Position numbers and translations under genes: made by a program. The notes beneath the pieces were generated by a model that saw only the letters and a list, made by a program, of their open reading frames with translations, made no database searches and was not told the DNA's origin. 64,000 nt of DNA from CAISCU01 sp943361925 (GTDB lineage Bacteria > Bacteroidota > Bacteroidia > UKL13-3). This document shows, in pieces, positions 38,499 through 46,235 of this stretch; positions within the stretch are counted from its first letter, which is position 1, and each line of letters begins with the position of its first letter. The stretch lies in assembly GCA_943361925.1 (NCBI GenBank), contig CALRIT020000007.1, forward strand, positions 62,001-126,000, read 5' to 3'.

Positions 38499-38990
38499 TT
38501 AAACTACAGGCTTAAACTGCTCAAATGCCTGAAGGCAACTGTTGCAATAATGTAAACTTCTGCAAAGAGTTGGTCCAAATGGAGATTTCATCTCTACATT
38601 TTTACTTCCACAAAAGGGACAATTTATTTCTTCCAATAATTCATCGGTAATTTCACCTTTGTGTTTTGGAGGAGGCGCCAATCCGTGTTTTTTCAGGCAT
38701 AATAAACCTCTTTCAGTAATTTTATTGGAGTCCCATGGTTTATCAAAGGTTGTTTGAACAATCGGGTTCGAGATGCCAATTTCAATTAATCGTTCTTTTA
38801 CCATTTGTTCCATCATTTTTAATGCAGGACAGCCGGTAAAAGTTGGAGTCATTTCAACGAAAACTGTATCATTCTCTCTGATTTCAACTTTTGTGATAAT
38901 TCCCATATCCACCATTGAAAGTGTAGGAATTTCAGGGTCTTTTACCACTTCAAGTGCATTCCAGATATCTTTTTCTGTATAATTGTTCAT
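38499..38990 (-). CDS. paaD: PaaD-like protein (MIP18/DUF59 domain plus Cys cluster)
   Basis: 163 residues. An N-terminal DUF59 domain ('VKDPEIPTLSMVDMGIITKV', 'MTPTFTGCPALKMMEQMV') is followed by 'TTFDKPWDSNKITERGLLCL' and a C-terminal CPFCG...C..C-type Cys cluster ('INCPFCGSKNVEMKSPFGPT', 'HYCNSC'). This is the architecture of PaaD, an Fe-S maturation-type accessory subunit of phenylacetyl-CoA epoxidase. The paaABCE genes are not in this window, so whether it serves that pathway is unknown. ATG at 38990 or 38996 (6 nt upstream) are equally possible starts; longer frames run into the upstream terminator hairpin. Confidence 0.85.
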   Translation of the reverse strand: MNNYTEKDIWNALEVVKDPEIPTLSMVDMGIITKVEIRENDTVFVEMTPTFTGCPALKMMEQMVKERLIEIGISNPIVQTTFDKPWDSNKITERGLLCLKKHGLAPPPKHKGEITDELLEEINCPFCGSKNVEMKSPFGPTLCRSLHYCNSCLQAFEQFKPVV

Positions 38991-39003
38991 CAGCATATAA
39001 AAA

Positions 39004-39011
39004 CAAAAATA
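39004..39011 (-). promoter_or_regulatory. Putative -7 element TATTTTTG of paaD inside the deaD terminator
   Basis: Exact TAnnTTTG on the minus strand, formed by the distal terminator arm and its T tract, 13 nt before the ATG at 38990. Confidence 0.4.
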
Positions 39012-39041
39012 GCCGGAATGTTTTATCAATCCGGCTATTTT
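39006..39041 (-). terminator. Terminator of the DEAD-box helicase gene
   Basis: 12-bp arms AAAATAGCCGGA / TCCGGCTATTTT with a 12-nt loop, 24 nt past the helicase stop; a T tract follows on the minus strand. Confidence 0.8.
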
Positions 39042-39064
39042 ATATTGATTTTTATCAAACAGTA

Positions 39065-41005
39065 CTAGCTGTTTCTTCTTCTTCTAATACCACCTGAATC
39101 ACCGCCGCTGCTTTCACGTCTTCTGAAGCTACCTTCAGGACGTTCGCCACCGCCGCTACTTCTTCTTTCACCGTATGATGAACTGCTGCTTCTTCTTTCG
39201 CCACCAAATCCACCTTCAGATCTACCACCGCTGCTTCTTCTTTCACCGCCACCGTAAGAACTTCTTCTTTCGCCACCGCCGAAACCGCCCTCAGATCTAC
39301 CACCGCTTCTTCTTTCACCACCGCCGTAAGAACTTCTTCTTTCGCCACCAGCACTAGATTTATCTCCAGATAATTCAGCTCTCACAGTTCTACCGTTGAA
39401 TTCTTTTCCGTTTAATGATTTGATGATAGCATCAGAATGTTCTGCACCTGAATCAACAAAACTATATACGCCACTAACATCAACATGTAAATCTTTCCAG
39501 CTAACACCGGCAGAATCAGCAACCCAGTCTTTAAAACTACGGATATCAAATCCATCTTTTTTACCAAGACTAACAAAAATTCTGTTACCTCTTGATCTTC
39601 CACCAAAACCGCCATCTCTTTCTCTACCACCTTCACTGCGTTCTGGTCTGTCGCCTCTAGTTCCACGATCTGAACCACTTGCATTTAAGTCTGGCTCATT
39701 CATGAAATCAACAGAGAATCTTCTTAATTCAAGAGATAAAATCTTTTGAACCAATTCTTTGTGATCAGCTTCCATTAAAATATCTACCGCTTTTTGTACT
39801 TGAGCATCAAAGATGTGTTCTTCAACTTCAGTATTTAAAATGGTATCTGTGAAAGCTAATAATTTTTTATCGCGAACTTCTGTAGCAGAAGGAATCATGA
39901 TTTTTTCGAATTTGATATTACTCATACGTTCGATGTCTTTTAAACGACCACCTTCACGCATGTTTAACAATACGAAAGAAACTCCTAATTTTCCTGCACG
40001 TGCAGTTCTACCACTTCTATGAGTGTAATTTTCAATATCATCAGGTAATTGGAAATGGATAACGTGGGTTAAACCTGTTACGTCAATTCCTCTTGCAGCA
40101 ACGTCTGTAGCCAATAAAATTCTGATGGCATGATGACGGAAACGGTTCATAACCTTTTCTCTTTGCGCCTGACTTAAATCTCCGTGTAAACAATCGGCAT
40201 TGTAACCATCTTTAATCAGTTTATCACTGATTTCTTGGGTTTCATTTTTTGTTTTACAGAAGATAATAGCATAAATATTATCGCTATTAAAATCCACATA
40301 GCGTTTTAAAGCTGCGTATTTATCTTTAGCATGAATATTTGCGTACTGGTGAGTAATATTTACATTACCCGAATTGCTTTTTCCTACTGAAATTTCGAAA
40401 GGATCTTTCATGTAACGATTAGCAATGTTTTTGATTTGTCTAGGCATGGTAGCACTAAACAAACAAACTCTTTTTTGTTCCGGAGTATGTGAGAGAATAA
40501 ACTCTACATCTTCCTCGAAGCCCATGTTCAACATTTCGTCTGCTTCATCAAGCACTACGTATTTTACATCTTTAATTTGAACGGCTTTTCTTTCCATTAA
40601 ATCCATCAAACGGCCCGGTGTTGCAACAATAATGTGTGCGCCTCTTTTGATATCAGAAATCTGACGGTCAATACTGCTACCACCATAAACGGCAACGATA
40701 TTAATTCCTGACTTGAATTTACTGTAAGCAGTAAGATCTTTACTGATTTGAAGACAAAGTTCCCTGGTAGGACAAATAATCAGAGCTTGTACAAACTTGT
40801 TTTGTGGCTCAATTAACTGGATGATTGGAATTCCAAATGCAGCTGTTTTTCCTGTACCCGTCTGGGCTAAACCTAAAATGTCTTGTTCAGTTTCTAAATA
40901 TACAGGAATCGACTGTTCCTGTATGGCTGTCGGAGTCTCAAACCCCATTTCCTGAATCGCATTCAGGACGAGCGCGTCTACGCCCAATTCACTAAAATTT
41001 TTCAA
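39065..41005 (-). CDS. deaD: DEAD-box ATP-dependent RNA helicase with DbpA-type RNA-binding domain and RG/GS-rich tail
   Basis: 646 residues. Helicase core: Q motif 'PTAIQEQSIPVYL', motif I 'AQTGTGKTAAFG', 'PTRELCLQI', 'TPGRLMDL', DEAD motif 'YVVLDEADEMLNMGF', 'SATMP', 'VAARGIDV' and 'HRSGRTARAG'. A DbpA-like RNA-binding domain follows ('RIFVSLGKKDGFDIRSFKDW', 'GKEFNGRTVRAELSGD'). The last ~90 residues are a repetitive Gly/Arg/Ser tail ('RRSSYGGGERRS' units), typical of cold-shock/ribosome-assembly helicases. The start is TTG at 41005 ('MKNFSELGV'): in-frame stops lie just upstream and no ATG is available. A TATCTTTG promoter element is at 41029-41036. Confidence 0.95.
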   Translation of the reverse strand: MKNFSELGVDALVLNAIQEMGFETPTAIQEQSIPVYLETEQDILGLAQTGTGKTAAFGIPIIQLIEPQNKFVQALIICPTRELCLQISKDLTAYSKFKSGINIVAVYGGSSIDRQISDIKRGAHIIVATPGRLMDLMERKAVQIKDVKYVVLDEADEMLNMGFEEDVEFILSHTPEQKRVCLFSATMPRQIKNIANRYMKDPFEISVGKSNSGNVNITHQYANIHAKDKYAALKRYVDFNSDNIYAIIFCKTKNETQEISDKLIKDGYNADCLHGDLSQAQREKVMNRFRHHAIRILLATDVAARGIDVTGLTHVIHFQLPDDIENYTHRSGRTARAGKLGVSFVLLNMREGGRLKDIERMSNIKFEKIMIPSATEVRDKKLLAFTDTILNTEVEEHIFDAQVQKAVDILMEADHKELVQKILSLELRRFSVDFMNEPDLNASGSDRGTRGDRPERSEGGRERDGGFGGRSRGNRIFVSLGKKDGFDIRSFKDWVADSAGVSWKDLHVDVSGVYSFVDSGAEHSDAIIKSLNGKEFNGRTVRAELSGDKSSAGGERRSSYGGGERRSGGRSEGGFGGGERRSSYGGGERRSSGGRSEGGFGGERRSSSSSYGERRSSGGGERPEGSFRRRESSGGDSGGIRRRRNS

Positions 41006-41028
41006 AGTACTTTATTAAAATTGAGCCG

Positions 41029-41036
41029 CAAAGATA
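41029..41036 (-). promoter_or_regulatory. Putative -7 element TATCTTTG of the helicase gene
   Basis: Exact TAnnTTTG on the minus strand, 23 nt before the TTG start codon. Confidence 0.5.
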
Positions 41037-41221
41037 GGTGCTTTATTCCGTAATCCCTTGAAAATGAAAAATAAAGTTTAATTATCTTTCTCTAAATGAA
41101 TGGAATAGCCTTATTTAATTGAAGTTTAGTGGTGTATTATTTTATGTCATTTTTTGTTTTTTAGGGTTGATATGTGTTCAATTTCACCCTTTGTACTGTT
41201 GTTTATCAATCAAATAATCTA

Positions 41222-41229
41222 CATCTTTG
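41222..41229 (+). promoter_or_regulatory. Putative -7 element CATCTTTG for the SAM riboswitch/metH transcript
   Basis: 7 of 8 match to TAnnTTTG, with a TTG at 41199-41201 (20 nt upstream) as possible -33 box. The predicted start coincides with the first base of the riboswitch P1 helix at 41235, which supports it. Confidence 0.5.
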
Positions 41230-41234
41230 CCACA

Positions 41235-41332
41235 CTTATCCAGAAAGACGGAGGGAATAGGCCCGGTGATGTCTTGGCAAGTCCGAATTTTACGGATAGT
41301 GCCAATACCTATCCCATTTGGGAGCTGATAAG
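41235..41332 (+). promoter_or_regulatory. SAM-I (S-box) riboswitch upstream of metH
   Basis: All parts of the S-box aptamer can be read. P1 is CTTATC (41235-41240) with GATAAG (41327-41332). Then come 'AGAaAGacGGAGGGA' (GGAGGGA at 41250-41256), the AGGCCC internal loop, the P2 GAC/GTC pair, P3 'TTGGCA' with 'TGCCAA', and the P4 hairpin around CCCATTTGGG. SAM binding to this RNA normally lowers expression of methionine genes, and the next gene is methionine synthase. The 80 nt between aptamer and ATG contain no obvious intrinsic terminator, only a small GCCA-att-TGGC hairpin near 41390-41400, so control may be at translation. Confidence 0.93.
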
Positions 41333-41413
41333 ATTGTTGATGTTACCTACACAGCCTCAATTCAGCCGCTTTCAGGATAAAAAATTGCCAATTTGGCTTA
41401 AACATTTTTATCT

Positions 41414-42397
41414 ATGAGTATAAGAGAGATTTTAAAAGAAAGAATTTTGGTTTTAGATGGTGCCATGGGTACCATGATTCAAAGACATAAACTTGAGGAA
41501 GAAGATTTCAGAACTCCTGCCCTTAAAGATCATCCACATCCTTTAAAAGGTAATAACGATTTACTTTCACTAAGTCGCCCGGATATCATTAAAGATATTC
41601 ATGCACAATACTATGCTGCCGGTGCTGATATCTGTGAAACCAATACATTTAGCGGAACTACCATTGCTCAGGCTGATTACCATTTGGAACATTTGGTTTA
41701 TGAATTAAACTACCAATCTGCAAAAATCGCCAGAGAGGTTGCCGATGAGTTCACAGCAAGAGAGCCACACAAACCAAGATTTGTTGCAGGTTCAATTGGT
41801 CCAACAAATAGAACAGCTTCTCTTTCTCCTGATGTAAACGACCCGGGTTACAGAGCAGTAACTTATGATGAATTAGTAATTGCATACAAGGAACAAGTAA
41901 AAGCCTTAATTGATGGTGGGGTAGATATTTTATTGGTTGAAACCATATTTGATACCTTAAATGCAAAAGCAGCATTGTTTGCTATTGAAGAAGTATTTGA
42001 TGAAATCGGAAAACAATATCCAATTATGGTGAGTGGCACTATTACTGATGCATCGGGTAGAACTTTATCAGGACAAACTACTGAAGCATTTTTGATTTCA
42101 GTATCGCATATTCCTTTGTTAAGTGTTGGATTGAATTGTGCTTTGGGAGCTTCTGCTCTAAGACCATATTTACAGGTTTTAGCAGGTAAATCTGAGTTCA
42201 ATATCAGTGCCCATCCAAACGCAGGATTGCCAAACGAAATGGGTCAGTATGATGAAAGCCCTGAATTTATGGCTGAACAAATTGAAGTCTTTTTAAAAGA
42301 AGGACTCATTAATATTATAGGTGGATGTTGTGGAACAACTCCTCCGCATATCAAAGCAATTGCTGAAGTAGCTGCGAAGTATAAACCGAGGGGATAG
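41414..42397 (+). CDS. metH1: Methionine synthase, homocysteine-binding half (split MetH N-terminal module)
   Basis: 327 residues covering only the homocysteine methyltransferase domain of cobalamin-dependent MetH. It starts 'LKERILVLDGAMGTMIQRHK' and has 'NTFSGTTIAQADYHLE', 'FVAGSIGPTNRTASLSPDV' and 'GLNCALGA'. The Zn-binding cysteines are in 'IIGGCCGTTPPHI', and it stops cleanly after 'YKPRG'. The folate, cobalamin and activation domains are encoded by the separate gene at 42988. Split metH is known in Bacteroidota; the frame ends with a proper stop, so this is not a recent frameshift. It is expressed from the SAM-I riboswitch leader. Confidence 0.95.
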   Translation: MSIREILKERILVLDGAMGTMIQRHKLEEEDFRTPALKDHPHPLKGNNDLLSLSRPDIIKDIHAQYYAAGADICETNTFSGTTIAQADYHLEHLVYELNYQSAKIAREVADEFTAREPHKPRFVAGSIGPTNRTASLSPDVNDPGYRAVTYDELVIAYKEQVKALIDGGVDILLVETIFDTLNAKAALFAIEEVFDEIGKQYPIMVSGTITDASGRTLSGQTTEAFLISVSHIPLLSVGLNCALGASALRPYLQVLAGKSEFNISAHPNAGLPNEMGQYDESPEFMAEQIEVFLKEGLINIIGGCCGTTPPHIKAIAEVAAKYKPRG

Positions 42398-42400
42398 GTT

Positions 42401-42498
42401 TTGGCTGTTGGCTGTTGGCTGTTGGCTGTTGGCTGTTGGCTGTTGGCTGTTGGCTGTTGGCTGTTGGCTGTTGGCTGTTGGCTGTTGGCTGTTGGCTG
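42401..42498 (+). repeat. Tandem heptamer array, 14 x TTGGCTG
   Basis: Fourteen perfect head-to-tail copies of the 7-mer TTGGCTG start 4 nt after the metH1 stop codon, plus a partial TTG at 42499-42501. Perfect homogeneity implies recent expansion by slippage. Degenerate inverted copies lie beyond the four-helix-bundle gene at 42951-42977. Confidence 0.97.
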
Positions 42499-42538
42499 TT
42501 GAATTTTTGGATTGCGAATTTAGTATTATAGAATTGGA

Positions 42539-42895
42539 TTGAGAGATTTTAGAAAATATAATATCTGGAAGGAAGGGATTGAATTAGTGAAAGAAATTTA
42601 TCTCATTAGTTCTTCATTTCTCAAAGAAGAAAAATTTGGATTGGTTTCTCAAATGTGCAGAGCAAGTATTTCTATACCATCTAACGTAGCAGAAGGATGC
42701 AGTAGAAAAAGTGAAAAAGAGTTTTGTAGGTTTCTTGAAATTTCAATGGGTTCGAGTTTCGAATTAGAAACCCAGTTACTCATTTCAGTTGAATTAGGAT
42801 TTTTAAATCAGGATTCAATTCAGGAAATCTTGTTAAAAATTGAAAGATTGCAAAAGCAAATCAATCAATTGATATTAAAAATTGATAAAGGATAA
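42539..42895 (+). CDS. Four-helix-bundle protein, S23 / 23S rRNA intervening-sequence protein family
   Basis: 118 residues with hallmark family text: 'FRKYNIWKEGIELVKEIYLI', 'FGLVSQMCRASISIPSNVAE', 'GCSRKSEKEFCRFLEISMGS' and 'ELETQLLISVELGFL'. The family is a small pentameric helix bundle, first seen in 23S rRNA intervening sequences and very common as solitary genes in Bacteroidota; its function is not established. The only available start is TTG, since an in-frame TAG lies at 42521-42523. It sits between the two metH halves, flanked by the heptamer array upstream and by inverted degenerate copies downstream, which looks like an inserted cassette. The frame is intact. Confidence 0.88.
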   Translation: MRDFRKYNIWKEGIELVKEIYLISSSFLKEEKFGLVSQMCRASISIPSNVAEGCSRKSEKEFCRFLEISMGSSFELETQLLISVELGFLNQDSIQEILLKIERLQKQINQLILKIDKG

Positions 42896-42950
42896 AAAGT
42901 AAAAAGAATAGGCTTTGGTTAGGTCGGTGTTAGCAACAAATGTTTCTCCC

Positions 42951-42977
42951 GCCAACAGCTAACAGCCAAAAGCTAAA
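42951..42977 (-). repeat. Degenerate inverted copies of the TTGGCTG repeat
   Basis: On the minus strand this reads AGCTTTTGGCTG followed by TTAGCTGTTGG, i.e. two or three diverged copies of the upstream heptamer in inverted orientation, ending 10 nt before the metH2 start. With the array at 42401 they bracket the four-helix-bundle gene. Confidence 0.8.
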
Positions 42978-42987
42978 GTATTAGAAA

Positions 42988-45654
42988 ATGAACAACTATA
43001 CATTAAAATTATCAGGTTTAGAGCCTTTGATTGTGACGCCGGAGTCGAACTTCGTGAATGTGGGTGAACGTACCAATGTGACTGGTTCAGCTAAGTTTTT
43101 ACGTCTGATTAAAGAAGGAAATTATGATGAAGCGCTTTCAATTGCCCGTGAACAAGTTGAAGGTGGTGCGCAAATTATTGATGTAAATATGGATGAAGGG
43201 ATGTTGGATGGGGTAGAAGCCATGACACGTTTCTTAAATCTGATTGCAGCAGAGCCGGACATTGCGCGTGTTCCCGTAATGATTGACTCTTCAAAATGGC
43301 CCATTATTGAAGCCGGTTTGAAAGTTGTTCAAGGGAAATGTGTAGTGAATTCAATCTCCCTAAAATCGGGTGAGGAAGAGTTCATTTATCAGGCTAAAAA
43401 AATTAAACGTTATGGTGCTGCTGCAATCGTAATGGCATTTGATGAAGTTGGACAAGCTGATTCTTATGAAAGACGTATAGAAATTTGTGAACGTGCTTAT
43501 CGTATCTTGGTAGAAAAAGTAAAGTTTTATCCTGGTGATATCATTTTCGATCCAAATATTTTTCCTGTTGGTACTGGAATGGAAGAGCATAGAAAAAATG
43601 CCCTAGATTTCTTTAATGCTACCAAATGGATTCGTACAAATCTTCCCGGTGCGCATGTAAGCGGTGGTGTATCGAATGTTTCGTTTTCTTTTAGAGGAAA
43701 CAATGCCGTTCGTGAAGCCATGCACTCTGCTTTCTTATATCATGCCATTCAAAATGGTATGGATATGGGTATTGTAAATCCAAGTATGCTTGAGGTTTAT
43801 GATGATATTCCTAAAGACTTACTAGAAAGAGTTGAAGATGTATTGTTGGATAGAAGAGAAGATGCAACAGAACGTTTGTTGGATTTTGCAGAATCAGTAA
43901 AACAAAAAGGCAAACAGGAAAAGGTAGATGAAGAATGGAGAAGCAGACCTGTTGAAGACAGATTATCTCATGCGCTTGTAAAAGGTATTGTTGATTATAT
44001 TGATGCAGACACAGAAGAAGCTCGTCAAAAATATCCTCGTCCTTTAGATGTAATTGAAGGTCCTTTGATGAGTGGAATGAACATCGTTGGAGATCTTTTC
44101 GGTTCAGGAAAAATGTTTTTACCTCAGGTTGTAAAAAGTGCAAGGGTGATGAAAAAAGCCGTTGCGTTTTTGATGCCATATATGGAGGAAGAAAAACGCG
44201 CCAGTGGCAACATGAGTAATGCTCAAGGTAAGGTGTTGATGGCTACTGTGAAAGGTGATGTTCACGATATTGGTAAAAATATTGTGGGTGTAGTTTTGGC
44301 TTGTAATAATTTTGATATCATCGACATGGGAGTAATGGTGCCAACTGAAAAAATTATTGCAAAAGCAGTTGAAGAAAAAGTTGATGCCATTGGTTTAAGC
44401 GGATTGATTACTCCAAGTTTGGATGAGATGGTTGGTGTTGCCAAAGAGATGGAAAGATTGGGATTAAAAATTCCATTGTTGATTGGTGGTGCTACAACAA
44501 GCAGAGTTCATACTGCAGTTAAAATCGATCCTTATTACAGTGGTTCTGTAGTGCATGTAATTGATGCAAGTAAGAGTGTTCCTGTGGTTCAAAGTTTAAT
44601 CAGTAAGGAACATGGTGCTGCTTATCATGAAAAAATGAAAGCAGATTATACCCAATATCGTGAAGAATATAAAAACAGAAAACGCGATAAAAACTATACG
44701 CCAATCAATAGAGCAAGAGAAGCTTCTGTTTCAGTAAATAAGGCAAATATTGTTAAGCCGACTTTCTTAGGTACTAAGGTTTTTGAAGATTTTCCTTTGG
44801 CTGATTTGAGAGATTATATCGATTGGACGCCCTTCTTTGCTACTTGGGAATTAAGTGGAAGATTTCCTAAAATTTTGCAAGATGAAATCATCGGACAAGA
44901 AGCTACAAAATTGTTCAAGGATGCCAATGCCATGTTAGATAAGGTTATCAATGAGAAATTATTGGGAGCAAAAGCAGTCATTGGTTTCTGGCCTGCAAAT
45001 AGAAATGGTGATGATGTAGAATTGGATGTCTATGGAAAAACTGAAGTGTTTCATTTTATCAGACAACAAAATGAAAAGGCTGATGGACAGAATTACCATT
45101 GTTTAGCAGATTTTGTTGCCAGCAAAGAACAAGCGCAGGATTATATTGGAGGATTTGCTGTAACTGCCGGAATTGGAATTGAAAAACTGGTTGAAGCTTT
45201 TGAAAAAGACCATGATGATTACAATAGCATCATGATTAAAGCTATTGCTGATAGATTGGCAGAAGCATTTGCAGAAAAAATGCACGAATTGGTTCGCAAA
45301 GAATATTGGGGATATGATGCTTCTGAAAACTTAAGCAGCGAAGATTTAATCAAGGAAGAATACAGAGGAATCAGACCTGCACCGGGTTATCCTGCTTGTC
45401 CTGACCATACCGAAAAAGGATTGTTATTTGAATTACTAGATGCTGAAAAAGCAATTGGAATTCATTTAACCGAAAGTTTTGCAATGTATCCTGCAGCAGC
45501 GGTGAGTGGATATTATTTCTCTCATCCTGAATCGAAATATTTTGGTGTAGGAAAAATTCAAAAAGACCAGGTTGAAGATTATGCAAAACGTAAAGGAGAA
45601 ACTGTTGAATTCATAGAAAAATGGTTGGCTCCTAATTTGGGATATGATAATTAA
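42988..45654 (+). CDS. metH2: Methionine synthase, folate/cobalamin/activation half (split MetH C-terminal module)
   Basis: 888 residues. The pterin-binding domain has 'FVNVGERTNVTGSAKFLRLI' and 'GGAQIIDVNMDEGM'. It is followed by a MetH cap ('RPLDVIEGPLMSGMNIVGDL'), a B12-binding domain with the axial-ligand motif 'KGDVHDIGKNIVGVV', 'IGLSGLITPSLDEM' and 'LIGGATTSRVHTA', and the AdoMet activation domain ('EEYRGIRPAPGYPACPDH', 'SFAMYPAAAVSGYYFSHP'). Together with the 327-residue half this equals one full MetH. It should transfer methyl from methyl-tetrahydrofolate through cobalamin to homocysteine. The 590-nt gap to metH1 carries the repeat/four-helix-bundle insertion, which may affect co-transcription. 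Confidence 0.96.
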   Translation: MNNYTLKLSGLEPLIVTPESNFVNVGERTNVTGSAKFLRLIKEGNYDEALSIAREQVEGGAQIIDVNMDEGMLDGVEAMTRFLNLIAAEPDIARVPVMIDSSKWPIIEAGLKVVQGKCVVNSISLKSGEEEFIYQAKKIKRYGAAAIVMAFDEVGQADSYERRIEICERAYRILVEKVKFYPGDIIFDPNIFPVGTGMEEHRKNALDFFNATKWIRTNLPGAHVSGGVSNVSFSFRGNNAVREAMHSAFLYHAIQNGMDMGIVNPSMLEVYDDIPKDLLERVEDVLLDRREDATERLLDFAESVKQKGKQEKVDEEWRSRPVEDRLSHALVKGIVDYIDADTEEARQKYPRPLDVIEGPLMSGMNIVGDLFGSGKMFLPQVVKSARVMKKAVAFLMPYMEEEKRASGNMSNAQGKVLMATVKGDVHDIGKNIVGVVLACNNFDIIDMGVMVPTEKIIAKAVEEKVDAIGLSGLITPSLDEMVGVAKEMERLGLKIPLLIGGATTSRVHTAVKIDPYYSGSVVHVIDASKSVPVVQSLISKEHGAAYHEKMKADYTQYREEYKNRKRDKNYTPINRAREASVSVNKANIVKPTFLGTKVFEDFPLADLRDYIDWTPFFATWELSGRFPKILQDEIIGQEATKLFKDANAMLDKVINEKLLGAKAVIGFWPANRNGDDVELDVYGKTEVFHFIRQQNEKADGQNYHCLADFVASKEQAQDYIGGFAVTAGIGIEKLVEAFEKDHDDYNSIMIKAIADRLAEAFAEKMHELVRKEYWGYDASENLSSEDLIKEEYRGIRPAPGYPACPDHTEKGLLFELLDAEKAIGIHLTESFAMYPAAAVSGYYFSHPESKYFGVGKIQKDQVEDYAKRKGETVEFIEKWLAPNLGYDN

Positions 45655-45674
45655 TTCTGATACTTTTCAAGCAT

Positions 45675-45714
45675 AAAAAAAGCCATTGCAGATTCAATTC
45701 GCAATGGCTTTTTT
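45675..45714. terminator. Terminator after metH2 (copy 1 of a triplicated hairpin)
   Basis: AAAAAAAGCCATTGC - 11-nt loop - GCAATGGCTTTTTT. The same hairpin, including most of the loop, recurs at 46236-46273 and 50235-50276, each time at the 3' end of a copy of the SprB-protein C-terminus on the minus strand. Confidence 0.9.
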
Positions 45715-45716
45715 GA

Positions 45717-45793
45717 TTACAATCTCTTTTGAGTAGGCAGATTTACTTTCATACCGTTATCTAAATCAATATCACAAAATAGGAGCCATATGT
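45717..45793 (-). pseudogene. Remnant of a T9SS type A C-terminus (third copy of the giant-gene tail)
   Basis: The last ~75 bp match the 3' ends of the genes at 46279 and 50281: 'NGMKVNLPTQKRL' versus 'NGMKVNLPLQKRL' in both paralogs. Upstream of that a one-base deletion shifts the frame relative to the intact 'GSYFVILILE' sequence, and homology ends near 45793 where zeta-toxin-like sequence begins. It is a leftover of a third tandem copy, deleted by rearrangement; its terminator now serves metH2. Confidence 0.85.
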
Positions 45794-45822
45794 ATTGAAG
45801 GTAAAGTTCTTTACCTTTGAAT

Positions 45823-45957
45823 ATGAAGGAGAAGAGGCTATACATAATAAGCGATTGTAATGGAGCCGGTAAAACTACTGCATCCTTCAATATTCTTCCT
45901 GTACTGCTAAATTGTAAAGAGTTTGTATACACAATTCCTCAAAATTCAACATATTAA
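45823..45957 (+). pseudogene. Zeta-toxin-family N-terminal remnant
   Basis: 44 codons reading 'LYIISDCNGAGKTTASFNIL' then 'CKEFVYT', before an early stop. Bacteroidota zeta toxins begin with 'LYIIxGxNGAGKTT' followed by '...CKEFVNADE'. Here the first Walker A Gly is replaced by Asp, and everything after the first ~35 residues of an expected ~200 is missing, so the ORF is dead as a kinase-type toxin. Family assignment rests on this short motif and is my recollection of the family, not a search. Confidence 0.65.
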
Positions 45958-45969
45958 AATTCATTTCTA

Positions 45970-46116
45970 ATGAGCAATAAAGAGAAAGAAATTCTAAAGG
46001 AAAAAATTAAAAGAGCAATCAAAATATCTTCTGAAAAATTAATTGAAAAGAAGAGAGCTCTTGGGCAAAAGCTTGTCATTAGCGAAGACGGAAAAATTAG
46101 AGTAATTGAACCGTAA
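45970..46116 (+). CDS. 48-residue ORF beside the zeta-toxin remnant
   Basis: An intact small ORF, rich in Lys/Glu: 'MSNKEKEILKEKIKRAIKIS' ... 'RALGQKLVISEDGKIRVIEP'. The C-terminal 'LVISEDGKI' phrase resembles the short proteins that accompany zeta toxins in Bacteroidota as putative antitoxins; this is inference from context. It lies 12 nt after the toxin remnant's stop. It could be a surviving antitoxin or itself a fragment of a toxin/antitoxin reading frame. Confidence 0.5.
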   Translation: MSNKEKEILKEKIKRAIKISSEKLIEKKRALGQKLVISEDGKIRVIEP

Positions 46117-46235
46117 AATTGGCGGTGAAGAATAATGTCCAATCAAGATTCAGGTATTAGTGACATCAAGTTGCTTCGAAGTTCAACTTTCTAAAGCTTC
46201 CATCTATCAACATTTATCATTCATAATTAAATAAA
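46117..46235. other. Non-coding remainder of the rearranged region
   Basis: About 120 nt with no recognisable gene or repeat between the small ORF and the second copy of the terminator. Confidence 0.4.

Noticed and set aside
39055..39749. Several open frames opposite to, or shifted from, the helicase C-terminus
   Set aside because: They come from the low-complexity Gly/Arg/Ser codons, which lack stops in other frames (Val/Ala/Glu-rich or His/Arg/Phe-rich translations).
42401..42498. CRISPR array
   Set aside because: The repeats are 7 bp and directly contiguous with no spacers, so this is a simple tandem repeat.
43811..44179. 122-codon minus-strand ORF inside metH2
   Set aside because: Leu/Ser/His-rich antisense frame of a strongly conserved gene; no start context or family.
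45717..45932. 71-codon minus-strand ORF as a real gene
   Set aside because: Only its last ~13 codons are the remnant T9SS tail in frame. The rest is antisense to the zeta-toxin remnant, so it is a chance fusion frame.
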